Shown: positions 8,186 through 17,070 of the stretch, piece by piece
Numbering within the stretch: the first letter of the stretch is position 1
How the letters are laid out: the number at the start of each line of letters is the position of its first letter
From: an uncultured Eubacteriales bacterium
Lineage (GTDB): Bacteria; Bacillota; Clostridia; TANB77; CAG-508
DNA length: 54,713 nucleotides
NCBI GenBank assembly: GCA_949289635.1
Contig: CASEOS010000010.1
Location: 1 to 54,713 of the forward strand
Direction: 5' to 3'
Translations under genes and position numbers: made by a program
Notes under the pieces: generated by a model
Databases searched by the model: none
The model's input: only the letters and a program-made list of their open reading frames with translations
Told to the model about the DNA's origin: nothing

Positions 8186-8214
8186 ATTATATCATATTTT
8201 TGAAATTATGTAAA
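8186..8214 (-). promoter_or_regulatory. Promoter for the SSB-like gene
   Basis: Minus strand TTTACA (8209-8214), 17-nt spacer, TATAAT (8186-8191); a leader of about 130 nt follows. Confidence 0.7.
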
Positions 8215-8258
8215 GTTTAGTATTGTATAAAAAACCGAAAATTTGTTTTTAAAAACTA

Positions 8259-8287
8259 TTGCATTTTAATTTTTTGAATGATATAAT
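8259..8287 (+). promoter_or_regulatory. Promoter for the radical SAM operon
   Basis: TTGCAT (8259-8264), 17-nt spacer, TATAAT (8282-8287), 24 nt before the ATG. Confidence 0.8.
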
Positions 8288-8311
8288 CGTACATATGTTT
8301 GGAGGTTCGCT

Positions 8312-9610
8312 ATGGATATTTTTGATAAATTAAAAATACTCGCAGATTCTGCTAAATATGATGCATCTTGTAGTTCTAGCGGTAGTAATCGAAAGAATAC
8401 AAACAATGGAATCGGAAATGGTCATGTTTCTGGTATTTGTCATAGTTGGGGTGCAGATGGTAGATGTATTTCTCTTTTAAAAATTTTATTTACAAATGCC
8501 TGTATGTATGATTGTAAATATTGTATTAACCGTTCTTCCAATTCTGTATCTAGAGCTACCTTTACGCCTCGTGAAGTTGCAGATTTAACCATTCATTTCT
8601 ATAAACGAAATTACATAGAAGGACTATTCTTAAGTTCAGCGGTTATCAAATCTCCTGATTATACCATGGAAAGATTAATTGAAACAGCTTCTATTCTAAG
8701 AAATGAATATCATTTTAATGGATATATTCACTGCAAAACCATTCCTGGTTGTAGTCAAGAGTTAATTGATAAATTAGGTGTTTTAGTAGATAGGATGAGT
8801 ATTAATATTGAACTTCCTTCAAATGATAGTTTAAAATTATTGGCACCTCAAAAGGAAAAAGATGGAATTTTAAAACCAATGACCTATATTTCCAATACCT
8901 TAAAATTAAATAAAATGGATAAATCAAAATATAAAAAGAAATTTGTTCCAGCAGGTCAAACGACACAATTAATGGTTGGTGCGACACCTGAAACAGATTT
9001 AAAGATATTAAAACTTTCTGAAGGAATGTATAAATCTTTAAAACTAAAAAGAGTCTACTATTCTGCTTATGTTTCTATTAATCATGATAAAAACCTACCT
9101 ACTTTAGAAAGGCCTCCCCTTTTAAGAGAAAATAGACTTTACCAAGCAGATTGGCTACTTCGATTTTATGGATTTCAAGCAAATGAATTATTAAATGAAG
9201 AACATCCCAATTTTAATACTTTATTAGATCCCAAATGTGATTGGGCTTTAAGAAATCTAGATAAATTTCCAATAGAAATCAATACTGCCAATTATCACAC
9301 TTTACTTAGAATTCCTGGAATTGGTGTCATTAGTGCCAAAAAGATTATCACAGCCAGAAGAGAATTTTTATTAGATTTTGAAAGTCTAAAAAAATTAGGT
9401 GTTGTCTTAAAAAGAGCACAATATTTTATTACTTGCAAGGGAAAATATTTTTATGAAGTCAATAAATTTAACAAAAATTTTATTGAAACCAATTTATTAT
9501 ATTCTGAAAGAAATACCATACCACAAAAGAAATATGAACAATTATCTATGTTTGATACATTGTTACCTACAAAGGAGGATAAAATAAAATGTCTAACTGG
9601 AAGCTTGTAA
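8312..9610 (+). CDS. Putative DNA modification/repair radical SAM protein
   Basis: The radical SAM cluster motif is C64-x3-C68-x2-C71 (NACMYDCKYC). A helix-hairpin-helix DNA-binding motif, LLRIPGIGVISAKKIITAR, lies near residues 330-350. This combination and the next gene match the family described as a radical SAM protein linked to a uracil-DNA-glycosylase-associated partner (TIGR03916-type). The substrate is unknown; a role in processing or repairing DNA is the family proposal, not proven. At 432 residues it is near the usual length. GGAGG precedes the ATG with good spacing. It overlaps the DUF4130 gene by 22 nt, so the two are translated together. Confidence 0.85.
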   Translation: MDIFDKLKILADSAKYDASCSSSGSNRKNTNNGIGNGHVSGICHSWGADGRCISLLKILFTNACMYDCKYCINRSSNSVSRATFTPREVADLTIHFYKRNYIEGLFLSSAVIKSPDYTMERLIETASILRNEYHFNGYIHCKTIPGCSQELIDKLGVLVDRMSINIELPSNDSLKLLAPQKEKDGILKPMTYISNTLKLNKMDKSKYKKKFVPAGQTTQLMVGATPETDLKILKLSEGMYKSLKLKRVYYSAYVSINHDKNLPTLERPPLLRENRLYQADWLLRFYGFQANELLNEEHPNFNTLLDPKCDWALRNLDKFPIEINTANYHTLLRIPGIGVISAKKIITARREFLLDFESLKKLGVVLKRAQYFITCKGKYFYEVNKFNKNFIETNLLYSERNTIPQKKYEQLSMFDTLLPTKEDKIKCLTGSL

Positions 9611-10347
9611 ACACAACCTATTTATATGATGGTACGTTTGATGGATTATTAACCATTGTTTTTGAGAGCTATTCTCATAAAACATTACCACAAAAAATTG
9701 TTTCAGAAGAGGAATATACACAAAATTTTTTAGATAAAACTCAATATATAGATACCAATTATGAAAAAGCAAAACGTGTTTTTGAAGGAATTAACAAAAA
9801 TATTTGCTATGAAGCTTTATATAATAGCTTTTATGCTTTTTTATCAAATGGAAAAGAAAAAGAACTGAAAATTTTAAAATATTTATGTGATGGATTTGAT
9901 ATTGGACCTAAAATTAACACTATGCTTACGATTTCCTATGTCTTTTCTGTTATCAATATGAGAAAACGAGCTTTATCAGAATGTCATAAGTTAAAAGGAT
10001 TACTTCGATTTATGGAAATTGGAGAAAATGTATATTATGCTTCTATTCATCCAGATAATCATATCATAGAACCTTTAGGGCATCACTTTATGAAAAGACT
10101 ACCTACCCAAAACTTTATCATACATGATAAAATTAGAAATATTTGTTTTTTATACAATACACAAAAATACAAAATCATTGATAGTACAAATTTAATAATA
10201 CCAGATATGACTGAAGAAGAACAAAAATATCAACAACTTTGGAAATTATTTTTCAAAACCATTGCCATACAAGAAAGAAAAAATGCTAGATGTCAAATGC
10301 AATTTATGCCTAAAAAATATTGGCAAGATTTGATTGAAGAACCATAA
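9589..10347 (+). CDS. DUF4130 protein, partner of the radical SAM enzyme
   Basis: Companion family (TIGR03915/DUF4130) that nearly always sits beside the radical SAM protein encoded upstream. Recognisable features are the opening YLYDGTFDGLLTIVFESY, the LRFMEIGENVYYASIHPDNHI block and the C-terminal MPKKYWQDLIE. In some genomes this domain is fused to a uracil-DNA glycosylase; here it stands alone at 252 residues. AAAGGAGG lies inside the end of the upstream gene, 10 nt before the ATG. The role is inferred as DNA metabolism; no catalytic residue can be named. The stop codon is followed at once by a REP-like arm. Confidence 0.85.
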   Translation: MSNWKLVNTTYLYDGTFDGLLTIVFESYSHKTLPQKIVSEEEYTQNFLDKTQYIDTNYEKAKRVFEGINKNICYEALYNSFYAFLSNGKEKELKILKYLCDGFDIGPKINTMLTISYVFSVINMRKRALSECHKLKGLLRFMEIGENVYYASIHPDNHIIEPLGHHFMKRLPTQNFIIHDKIRNICFLYNTQKYKIIDSTNLIIPDMTEEEQKYQQLWKLFFKTIAIQERKNARCQMQFMPKKYWQDLIEEP

Positions 10348-10351
10348 AGTT

Positions 10352-10391
10352 CATTGGGACAATTGGGGACGTTTCTGTTTGGGACATTTTT
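10352..10391. repeat. REP-like element, family 1 (single arm)
   Basis: One arm reading TTGGGACAATTGGGGACGTT followed by TCTGTTTGGGACATTTTTT, just after the DUF4130 stop. No paired arm was found nearby. Confidence 0.75.
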
Positions 10392-10429
10392 TCTTATACT
10401 TATATATATTTATGTACACAACATTATAA

Positions 10430-10475
10430 GGACACACCAAATTAAATGTTTTTGTTTTTTGGTATGTCCTCATTT
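10430..10475 (+). terminator. Terminator-like hairpin after the radical SAM operon
   Basis: AGGACACACCAAA pairs with TTTGGTATGTCCT (one G-U) across a T-rich loop, followed by CATTTTTC on the plus strand. Confidence 0.6.
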
Positions 10476-10477
10476 TT

Positions 10478-10975
10478 CTATTTTGTTTGTCTATATATTC
10501 TAAATCCATAACAATTATAATAATTTGTATATTCAACAATTTCTTCATAAGAAAATGTAAATTCTCCTATGGAAGTATTTTCAGTATGTGTTCTTGAATT
10601 ATCAAAAACATGCTCATGACTGTCAAACTTATAAACAGGAAGCCCTATCATAAGTAAAAAATATATAATGATAATGCAATTTAATATTTTTTTCTTTGTC
10701 AATAATTTTTTATTAAATATCAAAACTATAACAATGATATTTATCAATAAGGATATAAAAAACCATATGGTAGGAGCAGAATATTTTGCACTTCCTGGAA
10801 AGATAAATTTTAAGAAGCAAATGATACATATGTTGATGATAATAAGAATTTTTCTCCAACTACCCTTTTTTACATTTTCTTCTTGCTCTTTAATATCTTT
10901 TTCTCCTTTGTTATGATTATAGATTAAAAATATTGCTATTCCTATGATTGCTATGATTGCTACAAATATTATCAT
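10478..10975 (-). CDS. Hypothetical membrane protein, 165 aa
   Basis: Not recognised. It has four hydrophobic spans: at the very N-terminus (about 2-19), around 42-60, around 68-90 and around 97-115. A soluble C-terminal tail of about 50 residues is rich in His, Tyr and Asn. AAGGGG lies just before the ATG. It follows the PEP-synthase-like gene by 56 nt on the same strand and may be the last gene of the BtaA/UbiA operon, though the spacing is wider than within that cluster. No motif allows a functional call. Confidence 0.6.
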   Translation of the reverse strand: MIIFVAIIAIIGIAIFLIYNHNKGEKDIKEQEENVKKGSWRKILIIINICIICFLKFIFPGSAKYSAPTIWFFISLLINIIVIVLIFNKKLLTKKKILNCIIIIYFLLMIGLPVYKFDSHEHVFDNSRTHTENTSIGEFTFSYEEIVEYTNYYNCYGFRIYRQTK

Positions 10976-11031
10976 ATCTTTTCCCCTTTTTTACTATTTT
11001 TATTCTGAAAAATGTTCCAACAGAAGCATCC

Positions 11032-13587
11032 CTAATTTGATATTTTTCTTACAACACCTGTTGTTCCATCTAATTCAACCATATCGCCAGTTTTTATATT
11101 GTCTAGCAATCCTGTAATGCCAACTACTGCAGGTATACCAAGTTCTCTTGAAACAATTGCTGAATGAGATAATAAACTTCCTCTTTCTACTAAAATTCCA
11201 CTTGCAGCCGGAAATAACATAATCCAACCTGGATCTGTATATTCAGCAACTAAAATTTCTCCTTGCTCTAGTTTTGCATTTACTGGATTATCTATCACTC
11301 TTACTCGTCCACTAATCCTTCCTGGTGATGCTCCAATTCCTTTTAAAGTTTCTTTTTCATCTTTTATATCTATATGTGTTTTATCTGCGTGAACTTCTAT
11401 TTCCTTTTTAAAGTTATTTCCTATATTTACTGCTCCATAAGTGTAAAATCTTTCATCTGGATTAGTTTCCTTATATCTTTCATACTCTTTCTTTCGTATC
11501 GCAATTAAATCTTTCAAATTATTGGTCGTAGATTTTCCATCGATATAGTATAAAATTTCATCTACTTCTAAATAAAATATGTCTCTTTTTTCTTCTATGA
11601 CATTCAAAGAAGTTAATATATATCCTATTCTTAAAAAGATTTCTCTTACTCTTCCAAAAAGTCTTGTCCTTTCAAATCTAAGATTTTCTCTATTTTTTAC
11701 TGTATATCTTGCTTGTTTTAATAAAAAGTTAAATTTGGCTTTTTCCAATGGCTTAAACTTTAAAATTTGTTTTACTTTTTTTTCTGCCTGTTTTCTAGCT
11801 TCTACAGAATCTAATGCATTTACTTTTGTTTTTTGCATTCTTCTTGCAAATGTTAATATTGAATGGTATAAGCTAATAGGATTATCTTTTAATGTTAATG
11901 TTTCTAATTTTAACTCTTGTAAACATCTATCTGAAAATTTATCTAAATATGCTTGTATTTTTTCATAAAATTCTGGATATTTATGAAGTTCTTTTTGGAT
12001 ATACAACATATCCTCATTTTCTAATAGTTTTAAAAGTTCTTCATCATCTTTTGCAATCTCTGCCATTTCTCGAATTCTTTTTGCTGGCTCTGCACTAATG
12101 ATATTTCCTTCATCACATAATAAATCATTATGTATCAAGTTTCCATTTTCTTTAAATAATTTTTCACATTCTTGTTTTAATTGTCCATAAAAAATCATCG
12201 CCAAAAAGTCATTAACTAATGGTGCATCCCATTTATGTAACAATTTTCCTTCCAATTCATAGTAATAATCATGTAGTTCATATAAATCCATATGCTGGAT
12301 ATCTTCATCATCTAATGCTTCGTTCAATCTTACATAGAATTTATCTGTCATTTTTCTTATTTTCATAAATCCTTTTAATACCCCATATCCAGTTGAAATC
12401 AATCCAATTTTATCAGAAAATGTAGCTTGTGGTACTGGAAATAAGTCATCTGGCAAAGATTCTTTTACGCCCATCATTTGCTCCATGAATTTCTTGTTTT
12501 TTCCCAGTCCAGGAAACATAGAAAGTAATCCATACCAACCATATAGGTTATAATATACACGGCCATCAATTAAAGCTAACATGTTTTTAAACATTTGTGC
12601 ATTCATTTCTATTTTTTCTGCTTTTACATGAAATATTTTACACAATTCTAAATACACATTTTCATAGACAGTTCTAATAAAAGAAAATGTTAAGGGTGTT
12701 GTAATTCCTCCATAACTTTCTACAATATTACTATTGTCAAATACATTTAACTTTTCTTCTTTATTTTTTACTATTCCTAATGTTGTAATTGGTCTAGATT
12801 GTAATAGATATAGTTTTTCATCTTCATAAGCCCATTCAATATCTTGAAATCTTCCAAAAAATGTATTTGCTTTTTCTACTAGTTCTTTAATTTCTAATAT
12901 CTGATTGTCTGTTAAAACTGCTTTATTCTTTTCTTTTTCATCTACTGTTTCTTGCTTAATTTCACCATTTACAAAAATATGACAGTAATCTTTTTTAGCT
13001 ATCGTTTTTGTGATTTTCCCATTTAAAATGGTATAGGTATCTGCTGTTGCCACACCATCTACTAAACTACTTCCTAATCCATATACAGCATTAATCACAA
13101 TTTCTTTTATATTAGAAGTAATTGGATTTGCTCCAAATGCCACACCTGCTTTTTCTGATTTTACCATTTTTTGCACGATAACAGATGGAATCATTACCTC
13201 TTCTATATGATTTTCTTTTCGATATGTTTCAATTCTTTCTGAAAAAGCAGATAAATATACTTCTTTTATTTTTTCGATAACCTCTTCTTTAGGAATATAT
13301 AAAAAAGTATCGAATTGTCCTGCAAAAGATGTTTCCTTGGAATCCTCATTTCCTGCTGATGAACGAATGGCAAAATAAGTATCATCTGGAAACATTTTTA
13401 ATGATTCTTCTACTTCTTTTACCGCTTCTTCTTTTAAGTTTTTTTCTTTTTTATCAAATCCTTCATAAGATACAACAAACCACTTTGGAATATTATCAAT
13501 TGCCTGTCCCATTTTTGCTAAAGCAGTTGCTTTTCCTCCCATGAATTCATATTGCTTACTATTTTGTTCTAATACATATTTCATCAT
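11032..13587 (-). CDS. PEP-synthase/rifampin-phosphotransferase-like enzyme
   Basis: An 851-residue protein with the two-module plan of PEP-utilising phosphotransferases. An N-terminal ATP-grasp domain (FMGGKATALAKM near 16; FAIRSSAGNEDS near 72; VQKMVKSEKAGVAFG) ends in a typical LLQSRPITT. A C-terminal swivelling phosphohistidine domain carries GSLLSHSAIVSRELGIPAVV, with the catalytic His near residue 806. The family transfers the ATP beta-phosphate through that histidine to pyruvate or another acceptor; rifampin phosphotransferase has the same order and length. It is the seventh gene of the BtaA/UbiA cluster, 8 nt after the prenyltransferase, so its acceptor may be that pathway's product. 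True PEP synthase is less likely, as the conserved PEP-site module is not clear. Confidence 0.8.
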   Translation of the reverse strand: MMKYVLEQNSKQYEFMGGKATALAKMGQAIDNIPKWFVVSYEGFDKKEKNLKEEAVKEVEESLKMFPDDTYFAIRSSAGNEDSKETSFAGQFDTFLYIPKEEVIEKIKEVYLSAFSERIETYRKENHIEEVMIPSVIVQKMVKSEKAGVAFGANPITSNIKEIVINAVYGLGSSLVDGVATADTYTILNGKITKTIAKKDYCHIFVNGEIKQETVDEKEKNKAVLTDNQILEIKELVEKANTFFGRFQDIEWAYEDEKLYLLQSRPITTLGIVKNKEEKLNVFDNSNIVESYGGITTPLTFSFIRTVYENVYLELCKIFHVKAEKIEMNAQMFKNMLALIDGRVYYNLYGWYGLLSMFPGLGKNKKFMEQMMGVKESLPDDLFPVPQATFSDKIGLISTGYGVLKGFMKIRKMTDKFYVRLNEALDDEDIQHMDLYELHDYYYELEGKLLHKWDAPLVNDFLAMIFYGQLKQECEKLFKENGNLIHNDLLCDEGNIISAEPAKRIREMAEIAKDDEELLKLLENEDMLYIQKELHKYPEFYEKIQAYLDKFSDRCLQELKLETLTLKDNPISLYHSILTFARRMQKTKVNALDSVEARKQAEKKVKQILKFKPLEKAKFNFLLKQARYTVKNRENLRFERTRLFGRVREIFLRIGYILTSLNVIEEKRDIFYLEVDEILYYIDGKSTTNNLKDLIAIRKKEYERYKETNPDERFYTYGAVNIGNNFKKEIEVHADKTHIDIKDEKETLKGIGASPGRISGRVRVIDNPVNAKLEQGEILVAEYTDPGWIMLFPAASGILVERGSLLSHSAIVSRELGIPAVVGITGLLDNIKTGDMVELDGTTGVVRKISN

Positions 13588-13595
13588 CTGTTCTC

Positions 13596-14513
13596 CTATA
13601 AAATTAATATTACTAAACTACAATATACAATGGCTATATAAATATTTGCTGAAAGTTCTGCTAATTTTGCCGTCTTTTTTGTTTTCTTTTTTGCAAATAA
13701 AATGTTGGGAATATTAGCTAATATGTATAAAGCAAGTATCCAGATATAATTTTTCTGTCCTAGGATTATACCTTGTACAACCATTAACAAAGTTTCCAAT
13801 ACAAATATTAGTATCATTGCTTTACCAATACCTAAAACAGCTGTATAGGTTTTTACACCTTCTTCTTCATCTTCTTTACACCTAATCTTTCTAGCCACTT
13901 CTACTATCCAAGATATAATATATGCCATCACTGCTAACCAAGAACCTGTAGGACAAATAAAGGTACTTAGATATATAATCAATAAAGGTAACACCATTTC
14001 ATCTAAAGCAACATTAATTAATAAGTGCTTGTCCAAAAATTTTTTCATGAAGAAATCTTTATTCATGAGTAATATATAAGCCCATACAACCATTAAGCAG
14101 ATAAATGATAAAATATTATATATTGAATTAGAAAAAAATATAGTAATTATCACTTGTAAAACAGCACATATGATTAATAAAACTTTTAATTCACTTAATT
14201 TAACTAATCCTCTTGGTACAGGTCTATATGGCCTATATTTACAATCCTCTTCATAATCTTTAAATTCATCTAATATCCTTACCATTAAAAACTGTAAAAA
14301 AGCTACTAAAAACATAGGGATTAGTTTTATATATTGTATCCCTGTACTTTCCAAATATATGGTTGTAGGTATTGGTGATGTTAAAATGACTGCATTATAG
14401 TAATAGTAACTATAACAAAAAGTAGCAAATACAATACAAAACACATATAGTCCATATACAAGTACTGGAAATCTCTCTTTTTGGTATGTATACCATTTTT
14501 TTATTTGATTCAT
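13596..14513 (-). CDS. UbiA-family prenyltransferase
   Basis: Integral membrane prenyltransferase with about eight hydrophobic spans in 305 residues. The first Asp-rich motif appears as RILDEFKDYEEDCKYRPYRP (about residues 79-98), and the second as ARKIRCKEDEEEGVKTY (about 208-224). Both follow the UbiA pattern with E for the first N/D. Such enzymes move an isoprenyl chain from its diphosphate to an acceptor in the membrane. The start has AAAGGGGT 5 nt upstream. It lies 11 nt after the AMP ligase and 8 nt before the PEP-synthase-like gene. With no menaquinone or heme genes around, the acceptor is more likely a lipid made by the neighbouring enzymes. Confidence 0.88.
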   Translation of the reverse strand: MNQIKKWYTYQKERFPVLVYGLYVFCIVFATFCYSYYYYNAVILTSPIPTTIYLESTGIQYIKLIPMFLVAFLQFLMVRILDEFKDYEEDCKYRPYRPVPRGLVKLSELKVLLIICAVLQVIITIFFSNSIYNILSFICLMVVWAYILLMNKDFFMKKFLDKHLLINVALDEMVLPLLIIYLSTFICPTGSWLAVMAYIISWIVEVARKIRCKEDEEEGVKTYTAVLGIGKAMILIFVLETLLMVVQGIILGQKNYIWILALYILANIPNILFAKKKTKKTAKLAELSANIYIAIVYCSLVILIL

Positions 14514-14524
14514 ATTTTACCCCT

Positions 14525-16018
14525 TTATATATGTAATATTTTTCTTAATTCATTATAATCTACCTTTGTACTATGTCTTTTATCTACTGGTATCTTCGAA
14601 AGATATTTAATTTCATCAATCTTTTCAAAAGGAATCGCTTTCTTTATTTCTTCTATTGGTGTTTTTTCATTATTTTCCAATACCAAAATCAATTTTGAAT
14701 CTTTTTCAAAGACTGCTGTCTTTCCAATTGCAAATTTTGCATGTAAAGTTGCTTCAATATGAAAATATGGCTCTTTTACTCTTCCTCTTAACCATAGCCT
14801 GCCTTTTTCATCAATTTGTCCCATATCTCCTGTTCTGTGATATATAGTATCTTCTACTGTAAATTTGTTTTCTTTATCACCTATACCACCCACATATCCT
14901 TTTAATACATTGGTTCCTGTTACAACAATCTCTCCTACTTCATTTGTTTGTAAAGTTGAAAATTTGTCTTTTGTGATGGTTCCGATTGGTTCTTTTTGTG
15001 GTTTTATGATATTACATTCCTTTACCCCAACAATCTCTCCTGCTAAAATACCTTTTCCATTTTCCGTGTCTTTTATGTCTTGTTTTGTCATATCCTCTAT
15101 ATGTAATATAGCAATTGGTTCTGCTTCTGTTGATCCATATATTGTACATATGGTTGCATTTTCAAAAACCTGTTGTAATTTTTTGATTAAATCTAAAAAT
15201 ACAGCTCCTCCACCTGTATAGATTTTTTTCACGCCTTCTAATTTTATATCCTTATCAATACAATAATTTGCAATGACTTGTAATAGTCCAGGTGAAGCCA
15301 TGATTCTATTAATGTTTTTATCTCTTATCTGTTTTACCAATCTTCTAGGATTCGATTTTCCTAGATTGGTAAAGTTCCCATTTGCTATGACAGTTGTAAT
15401 TCCCACATAAATATTGGATAATGTAAATATAGGAATAGTGGAAAGCTCCCTATCTTTTTCTTCATAATCCGCAATTTGTTTTAATATATTTCCTTGATTT
15501 TCTAAAAATTCATGTGTTCTTGCTGCTATCTTAGGAACACCTGTTGTTCCACTTGTATATGTCAAAATTCCTGGAAAATCTTTTTCTACTTCTTCTACTA
15601 TCAACTTTCTACTAAACGGTGTTTTTTTGATTTGTTTAACATCTATTTTTATTTTTAATTTTTTTAAATTTTCATTGACTTGACTGTATAAAATATATTT
15701 AGTGATTCCAACAATACCATTAATATCATCAAATCCATTTTTCTTTAATCCACTTTTTATAAAGCTTGCATCCATAAAACATGGAATCGCTCCTAGTGAC
15801 CAAATAGAAAGTAAAGTTACATATAAATTGATTGACATAGGCACTAGCACTAACACTTTATCTCCTTTTTTGATTCCCTTATTTTTTAAATTGTCTTTAA
15901 AATTTGCTACTAGGTTATATAGCTCTACATAAGTAACTTGTGTATTTTTTTCGACTAAACATATTTTGTCTGGCATTTTTTCATAATTTTTGATTAGTTG
16001 ATAGGCTAAATTCCTCAT
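14525..16018 (-). CDS. AMP-dependent acyl synthetase/ligase
   Basis: ANL-superfamily adenylating enzyme, 497 residues. The phosphate-binding loop is TYTSGTTGVPK (about 154-164), the A5-type motif is YGSTEAEPIA, the A7 motif is YHRTGDMGQID, and the catalytic C-terminal lysine motif is DKRHSTKVDY near the end. The TEAEP form resembles the TEALP of OleC-type acyl-AMP/beta-lactone synthetases more than standard acyl-CoA ligases. It should activate a carboxylate with ATP for transfer to CoA or directly to an alcohol or amine. No carrier protein is encoded beside it. Candidate substrates are a fatty acid or the aminocarboxypropyl group added by the BtaA-like enzyme. Confidence 0.85.
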   Translation of the reverse strand: MRNLAYQLIKNYEKMPDKICLVEKNTQVTYVELYNLVANFKDNLKNKGIKKGDKVLVLVPMSINLYVTLLSIWSLGAIPCFMDASFIKSGLKKNGFDDINGIVGITKYILYSQVNENLKKLKIKIDVKQIKKTPFSRKLIVEEVEKDFPGILTYTSGTTGVPKIAARTHEFLENQGNILKQIADYEEKDRELSTIPIFTLSNIYVGITTVIANGNFTNLGKSNPRRLVKQIRDKNINRIMASPGLLQVIANYCIDKDIKLEGVKKIYTGGGAVFLDLIKKLQQVFENATICTIYGSTEAEPIAILHIEDMTKQDIKDTENGKGILAGEIVGVKECNIIKPQKEPIGTITKDKFSTLQTNEVGEIVVTGTNVLKGYVGGIGDKENKFTVEDTIYHRTGDMGQIDEKGRLWLRGRVKEPYFHIEATLHAKFAIGKTAVFEKDSKLILVLENNEKTPIEEIKKAIPFEKIDEIKYLSKIPVDKRHSTKVDYNELRKILHI

Positions 16019-16069
16019 CTTTTGTATTTCATCCCCTTTTCCCCATTGGATTTTTAAGTTGGAAAAAAA

Positions 16070-17002
16070 TTAAATTTTCTTTCCATACAAGGCATATTCT
16101 CTTATCACTTCTGTTTGATTTCGTTTTGCCATTTTTTGTGAAGTATTATTGGCATACATAAAAGCACATATCCAATTTTCAAATCCCTTTTGCTTGGCAA
16201 TGTTTGCAATATCACTCATTAAAACGTTTCCAATGGCCAACTTTTGAAATTCTGGTATCACTGCAACCGTTTTTACAATAATTGTACTGATTTTTTGCCC
16301 TCTTTTTGCTTCTTCAAAATCTGGTATACAGAATATAAAACCAATTTCTTTTCCATCTTTTTCAGCTAATAAGATAATGTCTTCATCTGCTAAATGAACA
16401 TAAGGTATATATTGTCTTAAAAAAGATTCTTCATCAATTGATGTATATAGCGGATTTCTTCCAAAGCTTTTTAATGAAATATGATATATCTTTTTTAAAT
16501 CTTCCATATAATTTTCTTTATTAAATTTTCTAATGGTAATACCTTCTTCTTGTATTTTTTTTCTCATCATTTCTATACTTTGAGATTGGTAAGCATTTTC
16601 CAACTTTCCTTTGGTCGAAGTATATGTATATATCTCTTGATAACCTGTTTTTAATAATATTTCATTATCACTCATAGGATTGACATTTTCTAATAAAAAT
16701 ATAGGTTCTCCATTTGACTGTTTCATTGTTCTATATTTTCCCCATGTATTTTCATTCATCGGTGCAACTATATAATGTAATCCTTTATCTTTTAAAATTT
16801 CTTCACATTTTTCTAATAAAAATTCTCCATATTGCTTATCTAAGATTTCCAATTCTCCAATTGTTCCAATTTTTTCGTTCTTTACAATTGGTGTATTTTG
16901 AAAATAGCAAGTAGCTTTTGCTTTTTCCTCTCCATTTTCTAAAACTGTTACTTTTATACTTTCTTGATTCTCTACAATTTCAAAATTCATCTTCTTTTTC
17001 AT
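16070..17002 (-). CDS. GNAT-like acetyl/acyltransferase, two-domain
   Basis: 310 residues. The C-terminal half (about 150-310) reads as a GNAT fold, with the signature TVAVIPEFQKLAIGNVLMSD followed by a helix that would bind the acyl-CoA pantetheine arm (usual motif Q/RxxGxG/A, here QKLAIG). The N-terminal half shares beta-strand spacing (IGTIGELEILDKQYGEFLLE) and may be a degenerate second GNAT domain. It probably acylates an amine made by the BtaA/UbiA pathway, by gene context only. The ribosome binding site is weak and an internal ATG four codons on is a possible alternative start. The gap to the upstream kinase-like gene is 68 nt. Confidence 0.7.
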   Translation of the reverse strand: MKKKMNFEIVENQESIKVTVLENGEEKAKATCYFQNTPIVKNEKIGTIGELEILDKQYGEFLLEKCEEILKDKGLHYIVAPMNENTWGKYRTMKQSNGEPIFLLENVNPMSDNEILLKTGYQEIYTYTSTKGKLENAYQSQSIEMMRKKIQEEGITIRKFNKENYMEDLKKIYHISLKSFGRNPLYTSIDEESFLRQYIPYVHLADEDIILLAEKDGKEIGFIFCIPDFEEAKRGQKISTIIVKTVAVIPEFQKLAIGNVLMSDIANIAKQKGFENWICAFMYANNTSQKMAKRNQTEVIREYALYGKKI

Positions 17003-17070
17003 GATTTAGATCTGTTTACTTAATATTTTATTAATAAAATATATATTATCAAATTTAAATCATTTTCCTC

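Noticed and set aside
10351..10548. Minus-strand reading of 65 codons
   Set aside because: It overlaps the membrane-protein gene in another frame and ends in REP-like sequence; no ribosome binding site.
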